Assembly (NCBI RefSeq): GCF_028768465.1
Contig: NZ_CP118225.1
Coordinates: forward strand, 3,391,001-3,455,000
Origin: Rhodopirellula sp. P2
Lineage (GTDB): Bacteria; Planctomycetota; Planctomycetia; Pirellulales; Pirellulaceae
Direction of reading: 5' to 3'
Length of the DNA: 64,000 nt
The position numbers were made by a program, and so were the translations under genes. Under the pieces are notes generated by a model. That model searched no databases and had not been told where the DNA came from. It saw only the letters and a program-made list of their open reading frames with translations. Position 1 is the stretch's first letter, and each line of letters starts with the position of its first letter. Of this stretch, positions 1-8,000 are shown piece after piece.

Positions 1-222
1 GCGATTGGGTTGCCAAGCCGATTGATTCAGAACGATCATCGCGATCAGGTTTACACGCGTCCATCGCGTTGGGTCATCGCCGCGGACCGGGGAGAAGCAT
101 TCTGGGACTCTGAGTTCCTGTCGGTGGCTCAGAAGCCCGAATCGTCGGTGGTGGATTCCGCACCGCTGTGGACGGACCAGCACCACAATTTGGCGAGCGT
201 GCTGATCTGGCCTTCGCTGTGA
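1..222 (+). CDS. C-terminal end of a protein truncated by the window edge
   Basis: An open frame runs from base 1 to a TGA at 220-222 and covers about 73 residues. The first ATG/TTG codons are inside it, so the real start is almost certainly upstream of the window. The last residues contain LWTDQHHNLASVL, which resembles the 'WTDD.sNLl.vL' ending of planctomycete membrane-anchored spermidine-synthase-like proteins. That resemblance is from memory and weak. No catalytic motif is present in the visible part. Confidence 0.5.
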   Translation, partial: AIGLPSRLIQNDHRDQVYTRPSRWVIAADRGEAFWDSEFLSVAQKPESSVVDSAPLWTDQHHNLASVLIWPSL

Positions 223-334
223 CAGGAGCAGGCGGAGGGATTGTTTCTCAGCGAGCCCCCCGTGGCTGGCAGTTTGGGGGGGATCGGACTCCCAAAGAAC
301 TGCAAAGAATCGTCGAAACCAGGTTCTGACGGGC

Positions 335-362
335 TTGACGCAACGCGAATCAAGTCGATAAT
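335..362 (+). promoter_or_regulatory. Promoter of the tRNA-Ala gene
   Basis: TTGACG at 335-340 and GATAAT at 357-362 are separated by 16 bases, close to the sigma-70-type consensus. Transcription would begin about 7-8 bases further on, just ahead of the mature tRNA 5' end at 377. Confidence 0.65.
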
Positions 363-376
363 CTGCGTCTTCACCC

Positions 377-449
377 GGGGGATTAGCTCAGTTGGGAGAG
401 CGACGCGCTGGCAGCGCGTAGGTCATCGGTTCAAGTCCGTTATCCTCCA
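377..449 (+). tRNA. tRNA-Ala, anticodon GGC
   Basis: The cloverleaf folds by eye. The acceptor stem pairs GGGGGAT (377-383) with ATCCTCC (442-448). The D-arm is GCTC/GAGC, and the anticodon stem is ACGCG/CGCGT with loop CTGGCAG, giving anticodon GGC at 410-412. The T-loop is TTCAAGT, and the T-stem has one U-U mismatch. The acceptor stem carries the G3-U70 wobble pair that identifies alanine tRNAs. The discriminator is A449. CCA is not encoded, so it must be added after transcription. Confidence 0.95.
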
Positions 450-453
450 CTTC

Positions 454-487
454 AAAGCCGCTTGTGATTTCACAAGCGGCTTTTTTT
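454..487 (+). terminator. Rho-independent terminator after tRNA-Ala
   Basis: A long perfect hairpin (AAAGCCGCTTGTGA paired with TCACAAGCGGCTTT) is followed directly by a run of T residues. It begins five bases after the tRNA and is a textbook intrinsic terminator. Confidence 0.93.
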
Positions 488-689
488 ATGCGCCGAACTA
501 CTTGAATACCATCGATTGACGGCGTTTCGTGACTGCGGCCCAAACGTGGTGATGAAGTGTCGTGTCGGATTTCGCTCCATCTAACGGCCACCAACTACGC
601 AGGCCAATAACCAACTCTCAAAACTCTCTGAAGAGCCTGCACAGACGACCAAGCGAACCAACCGAGGACGCCTTCCCAATCCAGACCGT

Positions 690-956
690 CGAGGCTACCT
701 GCGACCGGAAGTCGGCGACAAACGATTCGGTGCGTTGCGATCGATCGCAAGAACTGGATGTTCGCCGGCAGCGACCGAGGAGGGCAAATTGCGGCGACGC
801 TGATGAGCTTGATCGCGACTTGCAAGTTGCTTGGCGTGGATCCCTCTCGGTGTCTTCGCGATCTGCTCTCAAAGCTGCCGAGCCATCAAGCCGGATCCCT
901 GGACAAATTCCTGCCCGACCGCAGGCTGCCAGCTCACCCCGAAGCAAGCCTCACCG
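690..956 (+). pseudogene. Remnant of an IS66-family transposase (C-terminal part)
   Basis: Frame 2 around 740-956 encodes RKNWMFAGSDRGGQIAA, then LLGVDP, LSKLPSH and FLPDR. This is the typical C-terminal block of the large IS66 transposase (TnpC). The upstream part of the same block, resembling VDNN..E.ALR.IA, is in frame 3 at 693-747, so the gene is frameshifted at about 747. The N-terminal three quarters, including most of the DDE core, are gone and no inverted repeats were found. Family assignment is from remembered motifs. Confidence 0.75.
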
Positions 957-998
957 ACCATGGCAAACAGAAATCGCACTGCTTCACCGAACGGATAC

Positions 999-1043
999 CA
1001 GCGTGACGCGAACGCCTGGCAATGGACTCGATGAGGCAACGGG
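999..1043 (+). repeat. 45-bp direct repeat, copy 1
   Basis: This copy matches 1344-1388 at 41 of 45 positions (CAGCGTGACGCGAACGCCTG...GATGAGGCAACGGG). It lies just downstream of the IS66 remnant in a gene-free stretch. Confidence 0.7.
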
Positions 1044-1069
1044 GCTCGGCGGCTGAGAGTTGCCCGACG

Positions 1070-1091
1070 GAACAGTTGGGGACAACTGTTC
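1070..1091 (+). other. Perfect hairpin with a GGGA tetraloop
   Basis: GAACAGTTG and CAACTGTTC form a 9-bp stem around the loop GGGA, a GNRA-type tetraloop. There is no T-run, so it is probably not an intrinsic terminator. It lies in the gene-free zone between the IS66 remnant and 1577. The rest of 1092-1576 shows no convincing coding sequence apart from the repeat at 1344. Confidence 0.5.
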
Positions 1092-1343
1092 TACTCTGAT
1101 GCCATGGAATGCCGGACCGGCAACGCACGAGCGATGCCGGGAGAAACAACTTTGGATTGCCGGAACGGCGCTTCGCTGGGTCCGGCCTACACCGCGACGG
1201 CAACACCCGTTCGTGCTCTTCGTGTCCTGCGTGGTTCACAAAAATCGAGGTTGCTCGCTGGCCGCCTGTATCCCACGAGCAAAGCTCGGGCAGAGTAGAC
1301 CATTTGTCCCCCAATGTTTGCGTGCCAGGGTGGAGTCGTCGAG

Positions 1344-1388
1344 CAGCGTGACGCGAACGCCTGACAGTGAACTTGATGAGGCAACGGG
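1344..1388 (+). repeat. 45-bp direct repeat, copy 2
   Basis: Second copy of the repeat at 999-1043, with four substitutions, 345 bp downstream. The short frames covering both copies (tail SVTRTP..ELDEATG) are considered non-coding. Confidence 0.7.
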
Positions 1389-1576
1389 ATTTGGCGAAGC
1401 GACGAGGCTTGGAGCGTTCGTTGCCACCTGGAGCGTTTGTTGCCACCCACCTAACGATTGAACCGGTGATCGACCTCCGTTCAAATATCGACTTACGACT
1501 TAAATCGGTTGCCGGATAGGTTCTCAATGCTCATCTCGCCGGTGGACCGAATCTGAAGATATAATCCCGGAAAACT

Positions 1577-1807
1577 TCAATCAGCGATTTCGGCCTTCAC
1601 GAGACATTGGGAAGCAAAACTTCGGGTCGGGCTTAATTCCGCATCTTCGAGCGTGACAGCAAACCATGATTCTTGCTGGCGAAATACTAACACCGAGTTC
1701 CTGCCTTCATTCATGCATTTGGTAAAGGAGTAGCCGAGATCGCCAAGCCGTTCTTCAAGGATACATCGCCCTTCCTTTTCAAAAAGGACCTTGTCTTCAT
1801 CTGTCAT
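1577..1807 (-). CDS. Small hypothetical protein
   Basis: This 76-residue frame starts with ATG at 1807. The composition looks protein-like: acidic N-terminus MTDEDKVLFEKEG, a central FTKCMNEGRNSVLVFR stretch and a hydrophobic WFAVTL segment. No signal peptide, membrane segment or known motif is visible. The upstream region has only a weak ribosome-binding site. It stands alone between the IS remnants and the HU gene. I do not recognise it, and it could be spurious. Confidence 0.4.
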   Translation of the reverse strand: MTDEDKVLFEKEGRCILEERLGDLGYSFTKCMNEGRNSVLVFRQQESWFAVTLEDAELSPTRSFASQCLVKAEIAD

Positions 1808-1960
1808 GCAAGCATCTCGTTGGATTTTTAGTGGGTAATCACTGCAACTTGCCCATTGTAGATGTTGACGATTCCGTATCCATCAATCTCGATTTTGCCG
1901 GAAAAGTGAGCGTTGGGTGGCACCATCCGGGAACGGTGAGGACGGCTGTTCACCAGCATC

Positions 1961-2047
1961 GCCCCGGAGGGGGCCGTCGTTGTTAGCTCGGGGCGGAAGC
2001 CCCGAGACGGATAACGGAACACGGATGGTCGCCCCGGATGGGGCCGT
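1961..2047 (-). repeat. Palindromic GC-rich intergenic repeat, copy 1
   Basis: Two GGCCCC...GGGGC(C) hairpins flank a central CTCGGGGC/GCCCCGAG-type stem. The same organised sequence recurs in reverse orientation at 63889-63979. The layout resembles REP/BIME elements. The overlapping minus-strand frame at 1828-2022 is considered an artefact of this repeat. Confidence 0.7.
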
Positions 2048-2172
2048 TGTGGTCAATCATCGATCCGGTGACTGAGCGATTCAACGCTATGGCAAAGGTT
2101 CTCGTTCCACTCGATGGAACGAGAAACTTTCGGAAGATGGGTTGCTCGTCGGCGCCGGACTCATTGGTCGGA

Positions 2173-2520
2173 TCAAACCATGTCCTTCAAAGCCTTTAGC
2201 GGCAGCACTTTGACCACGTTGCGGGCAGGCTTGGCCTTGAACACGGTTTCCTCTTTGGTGAAGGGGTTGATTCCCTTGCGGGCTTTCGTTGCCGGTTTGC
2301 GAACCACTTTCACTTTCATCAAGCTGGGCAGATTGAAAACACCGGGGCCTCGTCTTCCAAGGTTCTTCCCCATCAATGTGGAGAGCTCATCGAAAACACT
2401 CACGATCTCTTTTTTGGTCAGGCCCGTACCCTCTGCCAAAGCCGTGACAATCTCGGTTTTGGTCATCGCCTTCGCTGGCGCTGCCGTCTTCTTCTTCGCC
2501 GTTGCCTTTTTCTTTGCCAT
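2173..2520 (-). CDS. HU/IHF-family DNA-binding protein
   Basis: About 115 residues. A lysine/alanine-rich N-terminal tail (MAKKKATAKKK...) precedes a canonical HU fold. MTKTEIVTALAEGTGLTKKEI is the helix-turn-helix dimer part, and the FNLPSLMKV, RKPATKARKGINPFT and AKPARNVVKV segments correspond to the DNA-clasping beta arm and the last helix. The family binds and bends DNA in the nucleoid. An ATG two codons earlier (2526) is equally possible. The histone-like basic tail is known in planctomycete HU proteins. It stands alone, so it is probably monocistronic. Confidence 0.92.
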   Translation of the reverse strand: MAKKKATAKKKTAAPAKAMTKTEIVTALAEGTGLTKKEIVSVFDELSTLMGKNLGRRGPGVFNLPSLMKVKVVRKPATKARKGINPFTKEETVFKAKPARNVVKVLPLKALKDMV

Positions 2521-2616
2521 GTTCATTTCTTTGGAGTTGGTAGTTTAGGGAAGCGAAGGAAGCTATGTCTCGGCCTGATCAATGTCAAGTGACGCCGCCT
2601 GCAACTGCCGCCTCGG

Positions 2617-2847
2617 GTTTCAAGCCATCGGATCGCCAAAACAATCGCAGAACGACTCGCTAATCTCGTGAGCTACTGCAGACACGGGATCACCAACGCA
2701 GTGGGCGAAGGAATCAACAGCAGGATCATGTCCATCACGCGTCGCGTCAGTGGCCATCGAAACCGAGAAAACTTCAAGACAGCGATCTACTTTCACTGTG
2801 GTGGACTCGATCTCTACCCACGACAAATCCGGATGGACCCCTTTTGA
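2617..2847 (+). pseudogene. Remnant of an ISL3-family transposase (C-terminus)
   Basis: A frame without its own start reads TIAERLANLVSYCRHGITNA, then EGINSRIMSI, then RENFKTAIYFHCGGLDLYP, ending at TGA 2845-2847. This is the conserved C-terminal region of ISL3 (IS204/IS1001/IS1165) transposases, including the E-G-I-N-S motif that carries the last catalytic acid. Everything N-terminal is missing. It lies directly beside the small gene at 2930-3196. Motif match is from memory. Confidence 0.8.
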
Positions 2848-2929
2848 GAGCACGGTCTTTTGAGAGCACGGTATGGTTCGCTGAACGAATCCAGGAAATC
2901 GAGCACGCGAACGCTGCCCACTTCTTTGC

Positions 2930-3196
2930 TCACTCGACAAGGGAATAGAGGGTGCGGCTTTCCTGCTTCAGCTTGCCCTGCCGGGCCAGTTCTTTCCAGA
3001 CCGCACTGGCGAATTGGTCGGGAGGTGTGATGGCAGCGACACCGGATTTTTGGCCCGATGACATCGGCCCATAACCCAAACGCGATTCGTCATCCAAGCG
3101 AGTGAGTTTCAGACGTTTTCGAAAGGCTTTCATGGCCAATCGTAGTTCCTCGCCAGACGGAGGCTCGGGGGTGGAAGCAGCATCCAGATCGGTCAT
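2930..3196 (-). CDS. Small conserved hypothetical protein
   Basis: An 88-residue protein with a good ribosome-binding site (AAAGGGA, about 6 bases before ATG 3196). The sequence is dominated by EELRLAMKAFRKRLKLTRLDDESRLG, then a Gly/Ser-rich linker and ITPPDQFASAVWKELARQG near the end. I recall similar short proteins in other planctomycetes, but no function is known to me. It is basic in the centre and acidic at the start, with no membrane segment, and is probably cytoplasmic. Confidence 0.7.
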   Translation of the reverse strand: MTDLDAASTPEPPSGEELRLAMKAFRKRLKLTRLDDESRLGYGPMSSGQKSGVAAITPPDQFASAVWKELARQGKLKQESRTLYSLVE

Positions 3197-3377
3197 GGGG
3201 GTCCCTTTGAATTGGAAAGTTGTGGAGATGCAAGTTTGAATGGAGTTCTAAACGGACTCCGAGGTTGGAACTTCGAATCCCTTGTTGTTGGGATCTTTTA
3301 ACAGATGGTTTGCTTGCTCAGCAAACTGTCCTGTGTGCCGTTCCGATACCGGATCGAATTGCAACGTGTCGTTGTGC

Positions 3378-3503
3378 TGGATCAGCAAAAAGGTTGGGTT
3401 CCGTGACATTGCTCACGGGACCCGCCACTCATACGCGACGAATGCTCTCACGCAAGGTGGAGTGGACCCTGTGCCGTTGGCGCATCGAATGGGACACGAA
3501 GTG
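3378..3503 (+). pseudogene. Tyrosine recombinase (integrase) remnant
   Basis: The frame reads RDIAHGTRHSYATNALTQGG, then VPLAHRMGHE. This matches the box II H-x-x-R region (here TRHSYAT) and the following LGH-type motif of phage-type integrases. The box I arginine region upstream is not recognisable, and the C-terminal tyrosine is missing, because the frame continues into unrelated sequence (CWFSGNWKSTDG). It sits about 460 bp before the XRE/helicase cassette and suggests an old integration. Bases 3504-3967 hold no recognisable gene. Confidence 0.7.
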
Positions 3504-3967
3504 TGCTGGTTCAGCGGGAATTGGAAATCGACCGATGGCTTGAAACGTAATTTGATGGCGTCCTCCCGCCTCGTGATCCACGCATCCTGTGTGGAAGGTT
3601 TTTCGCTTTGTGGCGTATCCCGAAAGGGAAAGGTGGCGGTCATCGACTGGCGACAACCGCCTGCCTTTCGGTCGACGCACTTGATGCGGCGCTCAGGTTG
3701 CACCTCTGCAGAGCCCTCTCCTCCGACCAAGCGTAGACATTCTCGTCTGATCATCCGGCAACTGCAAGTTCGCTGTCACGACTGCGCGACGTCGAACGCC
3801 GACGCATCAATTATCGCCGAGTCCGCACTCGTCGTCGTAATTTTTGCTGTTGGCATGAAGTCTTGCCCTGTTATTTTGCCCCCGGCTTGACGCCAGTTCT
3901 TGACCAGTTTGTACGCATGCCGTACCGTTCTAGAGGGTGCCCGACAATCCGACCAAGGGAGAAGGCA

Positions 3968-4309
3968 ATGCGATTTGGCGAACGAGTGAGGCAACTGCGA
4001 TTTCAACGCAAATTGACCCAACAGAAACTCGCCGATCTCGTGGGTGTGAGCTTGTCTTACGTAAACAAGGTCGAGAATGGACGGCTGACCGCTGGCGACT
4101 ACCCGAGCGAAGCTTTTGTTCACAAACTCGCAGATGCACTGGACGCCGATGAGGACGAATTGTTGATGCTGACGGATCGAGTGCCTGTGGTGATTCGCCA
4201 GAGAGCGTTGCAGTGCCCGAAAGAATTTATGTTCCTGGCGACTCTTGATGACGTTTTGCTTGAGCAGGCAATCCAGTCAATCAAAAGCCAAGCATCAATT
4301 GATCAATAG
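3968..4309 (+). CDS. XRE-family helix-turn-helix regulator
   Basis: 113 residues. ATG 3968 is preceded by GGGAG at a good distance, so I chose it over the upstream frame start. The N-terminal domain is a Cro/C1-type helix-turn-helix: MRFGERVRQLRFQRKLTQQK, LADLVGVSLSYVNKVENGR, then a DYPSEAFVHKLADALDADED segment. The C-terminal 40 residues form another helical region. This subfamily (RLR...LTQ..LA...GVS.SY..K.ENG) is common next to mobile and defence genes. A TTGACC...TACCGT pair at 3900-3928 is a weak promoter candidate. It lies 42 bp before the small membrane-peptide gene and probably controls the downstream genes. Confidence 0.9.
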   Translation: MRFGERVRQLRFQRKLTQQKLADLVGVSLSYVNKVENGRLTAGDYPSEAFVHKLADALDADEDELLMLTDRVPVVIRQRALQCPKEFMFLATLDDVLLEQAIQSIKSQASIDQ

Positions 4310-4351
4310 CTTGTTGGTAACAGTCCCCAATAACCCCACTGACTTGCCAGA

Positions 4352-4447
4352 ATGAACACACGGAAGCTATCGATCATTTTTTCAACTGCTGTGTTTGGCT
4401 TGCTCACGGGATACCTGTCAGGCTTGGCGACGGAAGTCATCAAGTGA
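4352..4447 (+). CDS. 31-residue single-span membrane peptide
   Basis: ATG 4352 to TGA 4445 encodes 31 residues: a basic start (MNTRK), a hydrophobic core LSIIFSTAVFGLLTGYLSGL long enough to cross the membrane once, and a short ATEVIK tail. Its stop overlaps the GTG start of the next gene in the sequence GTGA, which implies translational coupling. The ribosome-binding site for the peptide itself is weak. It is too short to be called by most gene finders. I do not recognise it. The coupling and clean topology support a real gene, but it could also be a leader peptide. Confidence 0.55.
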   Translation: MNTRKLSIIFSTAVFGLLTGYLSGLATEVIK

Positions 4448-7400
4448 ATGAAGACACGGATAGCGAAATGCTCTCAGAGGCGTCCACCGAGATGGGCTTT
4501 GAACCCGCACGGTTTCAAGGAACACTTGATCTACCCGAAGGTGACGACCGGCAAGTCAAGGATGCAGCTGTCGCAGTTCGACAAGAGTACCGTGATGGGT
4601 CACGGTGGAAACGCCTGAACTGCCACCGGGTCAGCATCTTTGCTGAGAAAGATCGTGGGACGATTTTTGTCGTTCATGTCGGCTCATCGGTCGAGTTTGA
4701 TTGGACATGGGAAGGAGCGAAAGCTTTTCGCCCGAAGTCGCTTGACGACGATGAACGTTACTCGGATCAACTCTATGAAGAGGCCGACTACGAAGACGAC
4801 ATTGTTTGGTCGGGTGAGATCGTCGAAGTGGACGAGCGGAATGGTTGCCTGTTCATCAGTCTTGATGATCCTGAGATGCCCCCAACGGCAGGACCGTTCT
4901 TTGTTCGTCCGTTCGAGTTCATGTCGGTCTTGGACGCCATTTACAACGGAGATGAGTTGGAAGAGGTTCGGAGGCATCTCCCGGCGAGATTGAACGCCAG
5001 CGAGGGCGATGTGCATCCGAGAGTGGCTCAGCCGTGTGAGCACAGCTTGCATCACTTGCGAGATTGGTGGCAGCACTCTTGGAGCATTCTTTGGGGACCG
5101 CCCGGCACCGGCAAAACCTGGACGACTGGACAGCAAATCGCAACGGTCATGCAAGATGAGAGCGAGCGAGTTCTGGTGGTATCGACAACCAACCGGGCAA
5201 CCGATGCCGTCGCAATCTCCATCGGCGAAGCGGCAAAGGAATTCTGCCCTGATGAATTCGATGATGGCACGCTGCTGAGAATCGGGAAGGGGGCGTCGTA
5301 TCAAACGTTCGTTGGTAAAGAACTCGATTCGATGCTCAGGGGAACTGAGTCGGAAATCTTGTCGCAGATCGATGGGCTTGCACAGCAACTTCAACTTTTT
5401 GAATCGTCTGAAGACAAAGCTCTCACACGAAAGAAGATTGGTGAACTGCGAACGTCTGGCAACGACCAAAGCAGCCGCATCTTCGTGGACGCTGAACGAA
5501 GAGTCGTTGTCGCCACCGCTTTCAAAGCGATGAGCTATTTGAAAGATGAGTCCATCCGCAAGATGGTCGAAGGGGGCCAAGCACCTTTCACCACGATCTT
5601 CATTGACGAAGCGGGGTTGATTTCAAGGGCGGCGGTTGCTGCGTTGTCACTGTTGGCTGCCAACCGAGTTGTGCTGGTCGGTGATTCAAAGCAATTGGCT
5701 CCGATCAGTCGAATCTCACGGATTCTGCCGACTCGCCAGCAAACATGGTTGGCGAGCAGTGGGCTGAGCCATCTCGACGACACCGAAAACACTCCCACGG
5801 CGGTCCACCTACTTTTGCAGCAGCGTCGAATGCACCCTGACGTTTGCAAAGTGGTGTCGAGTTACCAGTACGATGGGGCGTTGACGACCGCTCCAGACCG
5901 AGCTGGGATGGAGTCGACGCTCTCGCCATTCATTGCCGATCAATCGAGAGCCATTTGGTACGTCCTTGATGAAGAGGATGCCAGTCTCGCTTCCATTCGT
6001 GCCGCACGTGGGCCGGGCAACCGAAGTTGGGTTCGTGGTGTGACGCAGTCGGTACTGCAAAAGCTGTTTTCGGATACAGATGTTCGATCAGCAAACGGTT
6101 TATTCATCTCACCGTTCAAGGCACAGGCTCAGGAGGTTGGGAAGCTTCTGGCTGGTTGGGGAATGACCAATTGGGAAGCCTCAACCGTCCACAGTCAACA
6201 AGGATCGGAAGCGGAAATTGTTATTTTTGATACGGTCAATGCTGGAAGTGGGACCTGGCAAATTCCCGAATGGAAAAGACTTGTCAACGTTGCACTGAGT
6301 CGGGCAAGAGAAGCGGTGATTGTTCTTGCGAGTCGCAGCGAGATGGAGGAACCGTATCTCCGTCCATTGATGAAGGGCATGACCGCAGCATTCCTCGTGA
6401 AAGACGACAGGCGTTGTGTTTGGCGAGAGCCAGGTCAAACAAAAGGGGGCGAGGCATCGATTGCGGCTGAAGAAAGGGCAAGCTACAAGAAAAAGGCATC
6501 TTGTCGCATGGGCGATCAGTTCAATGGTCGAAAGGGAATGAAGCCAATTCTTTCCCAAGAACAGCAGCGGCTGACCAATCTCGAACTGGATGGAAAGCCA
6601 CGATTGGTTCGTGGGGTAGCGGGCAGCGGAAAGTCGATTGTTCTTTGCAATTGGCTCGCCAAGACAGCGAAGCGTTGGCAAGATCAGAAAGATGCCCGCA
6701 TTTGGGCAGTCTACGCCAATCGAAGTTTGCAAAAGCTGTTGCGGGAATCGATTGAATCGGCATGGATCAGCCTCAACGAGGGAGACCTGCTCGGTCAATC
6801 TGATTTCCCTTGGGATAAAGTGTCGCTCCTGCATGTGAAAGATGTTTTGGCTGGAATGCTCCCAAGCGTTCAGATGTCAATCGAGTCCTTCGGTTTTGAC
6901 TATGACCGTGCCGCTGAAGAATTCCTCAATCGACAAGATGTGGATGACCTGCTTCCCTGTTGTTCGGCTTTGTTCATTGATGAAGCTCAAGACATGGGAC
7001 CGGCGACATTGCGGCTGCTGTTGTCCATCGTCGAACAGGCGGACAAGGAAGACGCCAACAGTCGTTCGGCACATATCTTCTACGACAACGCACAAAACGT
7101 TTACGACACCAAGACCCCGAAGTGGTCTGACTTTGGTCTCGATATGCGTGGTCGCTCGACGATCATGCGGGAGAGTTTTCGCTCCACAACCCCGATCACC
7201 GAACTCGCAGTGAACGTACTGAGCCGACTTTCTGAATCAAGCAAGCGTCAAGATCAGCAAGAATTGCTTCAGCTTGGACTGTTGGAGAATTCTGATCGAA
7301 ACGGCGAAAACTGGTTGCGTGTGCGGTACAACCAGATTGAAGGGCCGAAGCCGATCTACCATCGCTTCGACAGCCGCACTCAGGAAATGTCCTCGATTGC

Positions 7401-7836
7401 AAGGCACTTGAAACACTTGATCCGGACTGATGGGATCTCTCCGACTGACATTTGCATTCTCTACAATGGTCGGGTTCAGGATATGTTGCAGTCTATGCTC
7501 GCTCCTTCGCTTGCTGAAATTGGTGTCGAGCTTTCGTTTCAGAAGAATCGCTCATTTGAACGACAGCCGAACACGCTCGTCGCAACCACCCCACACTCAT
7601 TCAAGGGCTATGAGTCGGAAGTGGTCGTGATTCCGTGCGTGGACAACTATGTCGCGCCCGAAGGCAAAATCTTGGAGAACAGCTTGTACGTGGCAATGAC
7701 TCGCGCCCGTTCGCTGTTGGCAATCTACGGAGTGGACCGTGGATCGGACGCCAGTCGAAGGATTGGCGAAACAATCGGTGAGTGTATTTCGATCCAGAAC
7801 TCTCAACCGAAGATTCAGGATATGGAGAATGGGTAA
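4444..7836 (+). CDS. Tandem superfamily 1 helicase: Upf1/DNA2-like motor fused to a UvrD-like motor
   Basis: 1130 residues. GTG 4444 has GGAAG seven bases upstream and overlaps the previous stop. Residues 1-200 are an acidic domain I do not recognise. Motor 1 has GPPGTGKT (218-225), DEAG (388-391), GDSKQ (413-417), RRMHP (461-465), VHSQQGSEAE, and VNVALSRAR (614-622). This is the Upf1/Dna2 SF1B pattern. Motor 2 has RGVAGSGKS (723-731), DEAQD (846-850), ESFR (910-913), HSFKGYE (1051-1057) and VAMTRAR (1083-1089), as in UvrD/PcrA/Rep-type SF1 enzymes. Both sets of ATPase residues look intact. No nuclease motif was seen. Two full motors in one chain is unusual. The role is unknown. Its setting (XRE regulator, membrane peptide, integrase remnant) suggests a mobile, possibly defensive, cassette. 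Confidence 0.9.
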   Translation: MNEDTDSEMLSEASTEMGFEPARFQGTLDLPEGDDRQVKDAAVAVRQEYRDGSRWKRLNCHRVSIFAEKDRGTIFVVHVGSSVEFDWTWEGAKAFRPKSLDDDERYSDQLYEEADYEDDIVWSGEIVEVDERNGCLFISLDDPEMPPTAGPFFVRPFEFMSVLDAIYNGDELEEVRRHLPARLNASEGDVHPRVAQPCEHSLHHLRDWWQHSWSILWGPPGTGKTWTTGQQIATVMQDESERVLVVSTTNRATDAVAISIGEAAKEFCPDEFDDGTLLRIGKGASYQTFVGKELDSMLRGTESEILSQIDGLAQQLQLFESSEDKALTRKKIGELRTSGNDQSSRIFVDAERRVVVATAFKAMSYLKDESIRKMVEGGQAPFTTIFIDEAGLISRAAVAALSLLAANRVVLVGDSKQLAPISRISRILPTRQQTWLASSGLSHLDDTENTPTAVHLLLQQRRMHPDVCKVVSSYQYDGALTTAPDRAGMESTLSPFIADQSRAIWYVLDEEDASLASIRAARGPGNRSWVRGVTQSVLQKLFSDTDVRSANGLFISPFKAQAQEVGKLLAGWGMTNWEASTVHSQQGSEAEIVIFDTVNAGSGTWQIPEWKRLVNVALSRAREAVIVLASRSEMEEPYLRPLMKGMTAAFLVKDDRRCVWREPGQTKGGEASIAAEERASYKKKASCRMGDQFNGRKGMKPILSQEQQRLTNLELDGKPRLVRGVAGSGKSIVLCNWLAKTAKRWQDQKDARIWAVYANRSLQKLLRESIESAWISLNEGDLLGQSDFPWDKVSLLHVKDVLAGMLPSVQMSIESFGFDYDRAAEEFLNRQDVDDLLPCCSALFIDEAQDMGPATLRLLLSIVEQADKEDANSRSAHIFYDNAQNVYDTKTPKWSDFGLDMRGRSTIMRESFRSTTPITELAVNVLSRLSESSKRQDQQELLQLGLLENSDRNGENWLRVRYNQIEGPKPIYHRFDSRTQEMSSIARHLKHLIRTDGISPTDICILYNGRVQDMLQSMLAPSLAEIGVELSFQKNRSFERQPNTLVATTPHSFKGYESEVVVIPCVDNYVAPEGKILENSLYVAMTRARSLLAIYGVDRGSDASRRIGETIGECISIQNSQPKIQDMENG

Positions 7837-7870
7837 CCAAGGAGAACAGGCATCGTCATCAATCTCACTG

Positions 7871-8000
7871 AAAATACTGTTCCTCCACGGCTGGCACAGC
7901 GTCGTTGGTCGCGTCAAACCGACTTACCGCTAGGACGCTGGCCAAGAAGTCATTGCCCCAGCACTCGATGACGAAGATTTCGAGGCAGGGCTGCCCTCAA
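7871..8000 (+). pseudogene. Broken alpha/beta-hydrolase fragment
   Basis: The frame reads KILFLHGWHSVVGRVKPTYR, then an in-frame TAG (7931-7933), then DAGQEVIAPALDDEDFEAGL. This matches the start of small alpha/beta hydrolases of the 'LFLHGW.S..GG.KPTYL...GH.V..P.L.DDDF..A' type. The remainder, including the nucleophile elbow, is lost. It begins 35 bp after the helicase stop. Bases 8001-8253 hold nothing I can support. Confidence 0.65.

Noticed and set aside
562..1056. 164-residue plus-strand frame
   Set aside because: The neighbouring frames carry the IS66 homology, so this is a wrong-frame reading of the transposase remnant and a repeat.
1828..2022. 64-residue minus-strand frame
   Set aside because: It lies over the palindromic repeat at 1961-2047 that recurs at the other end of the window.
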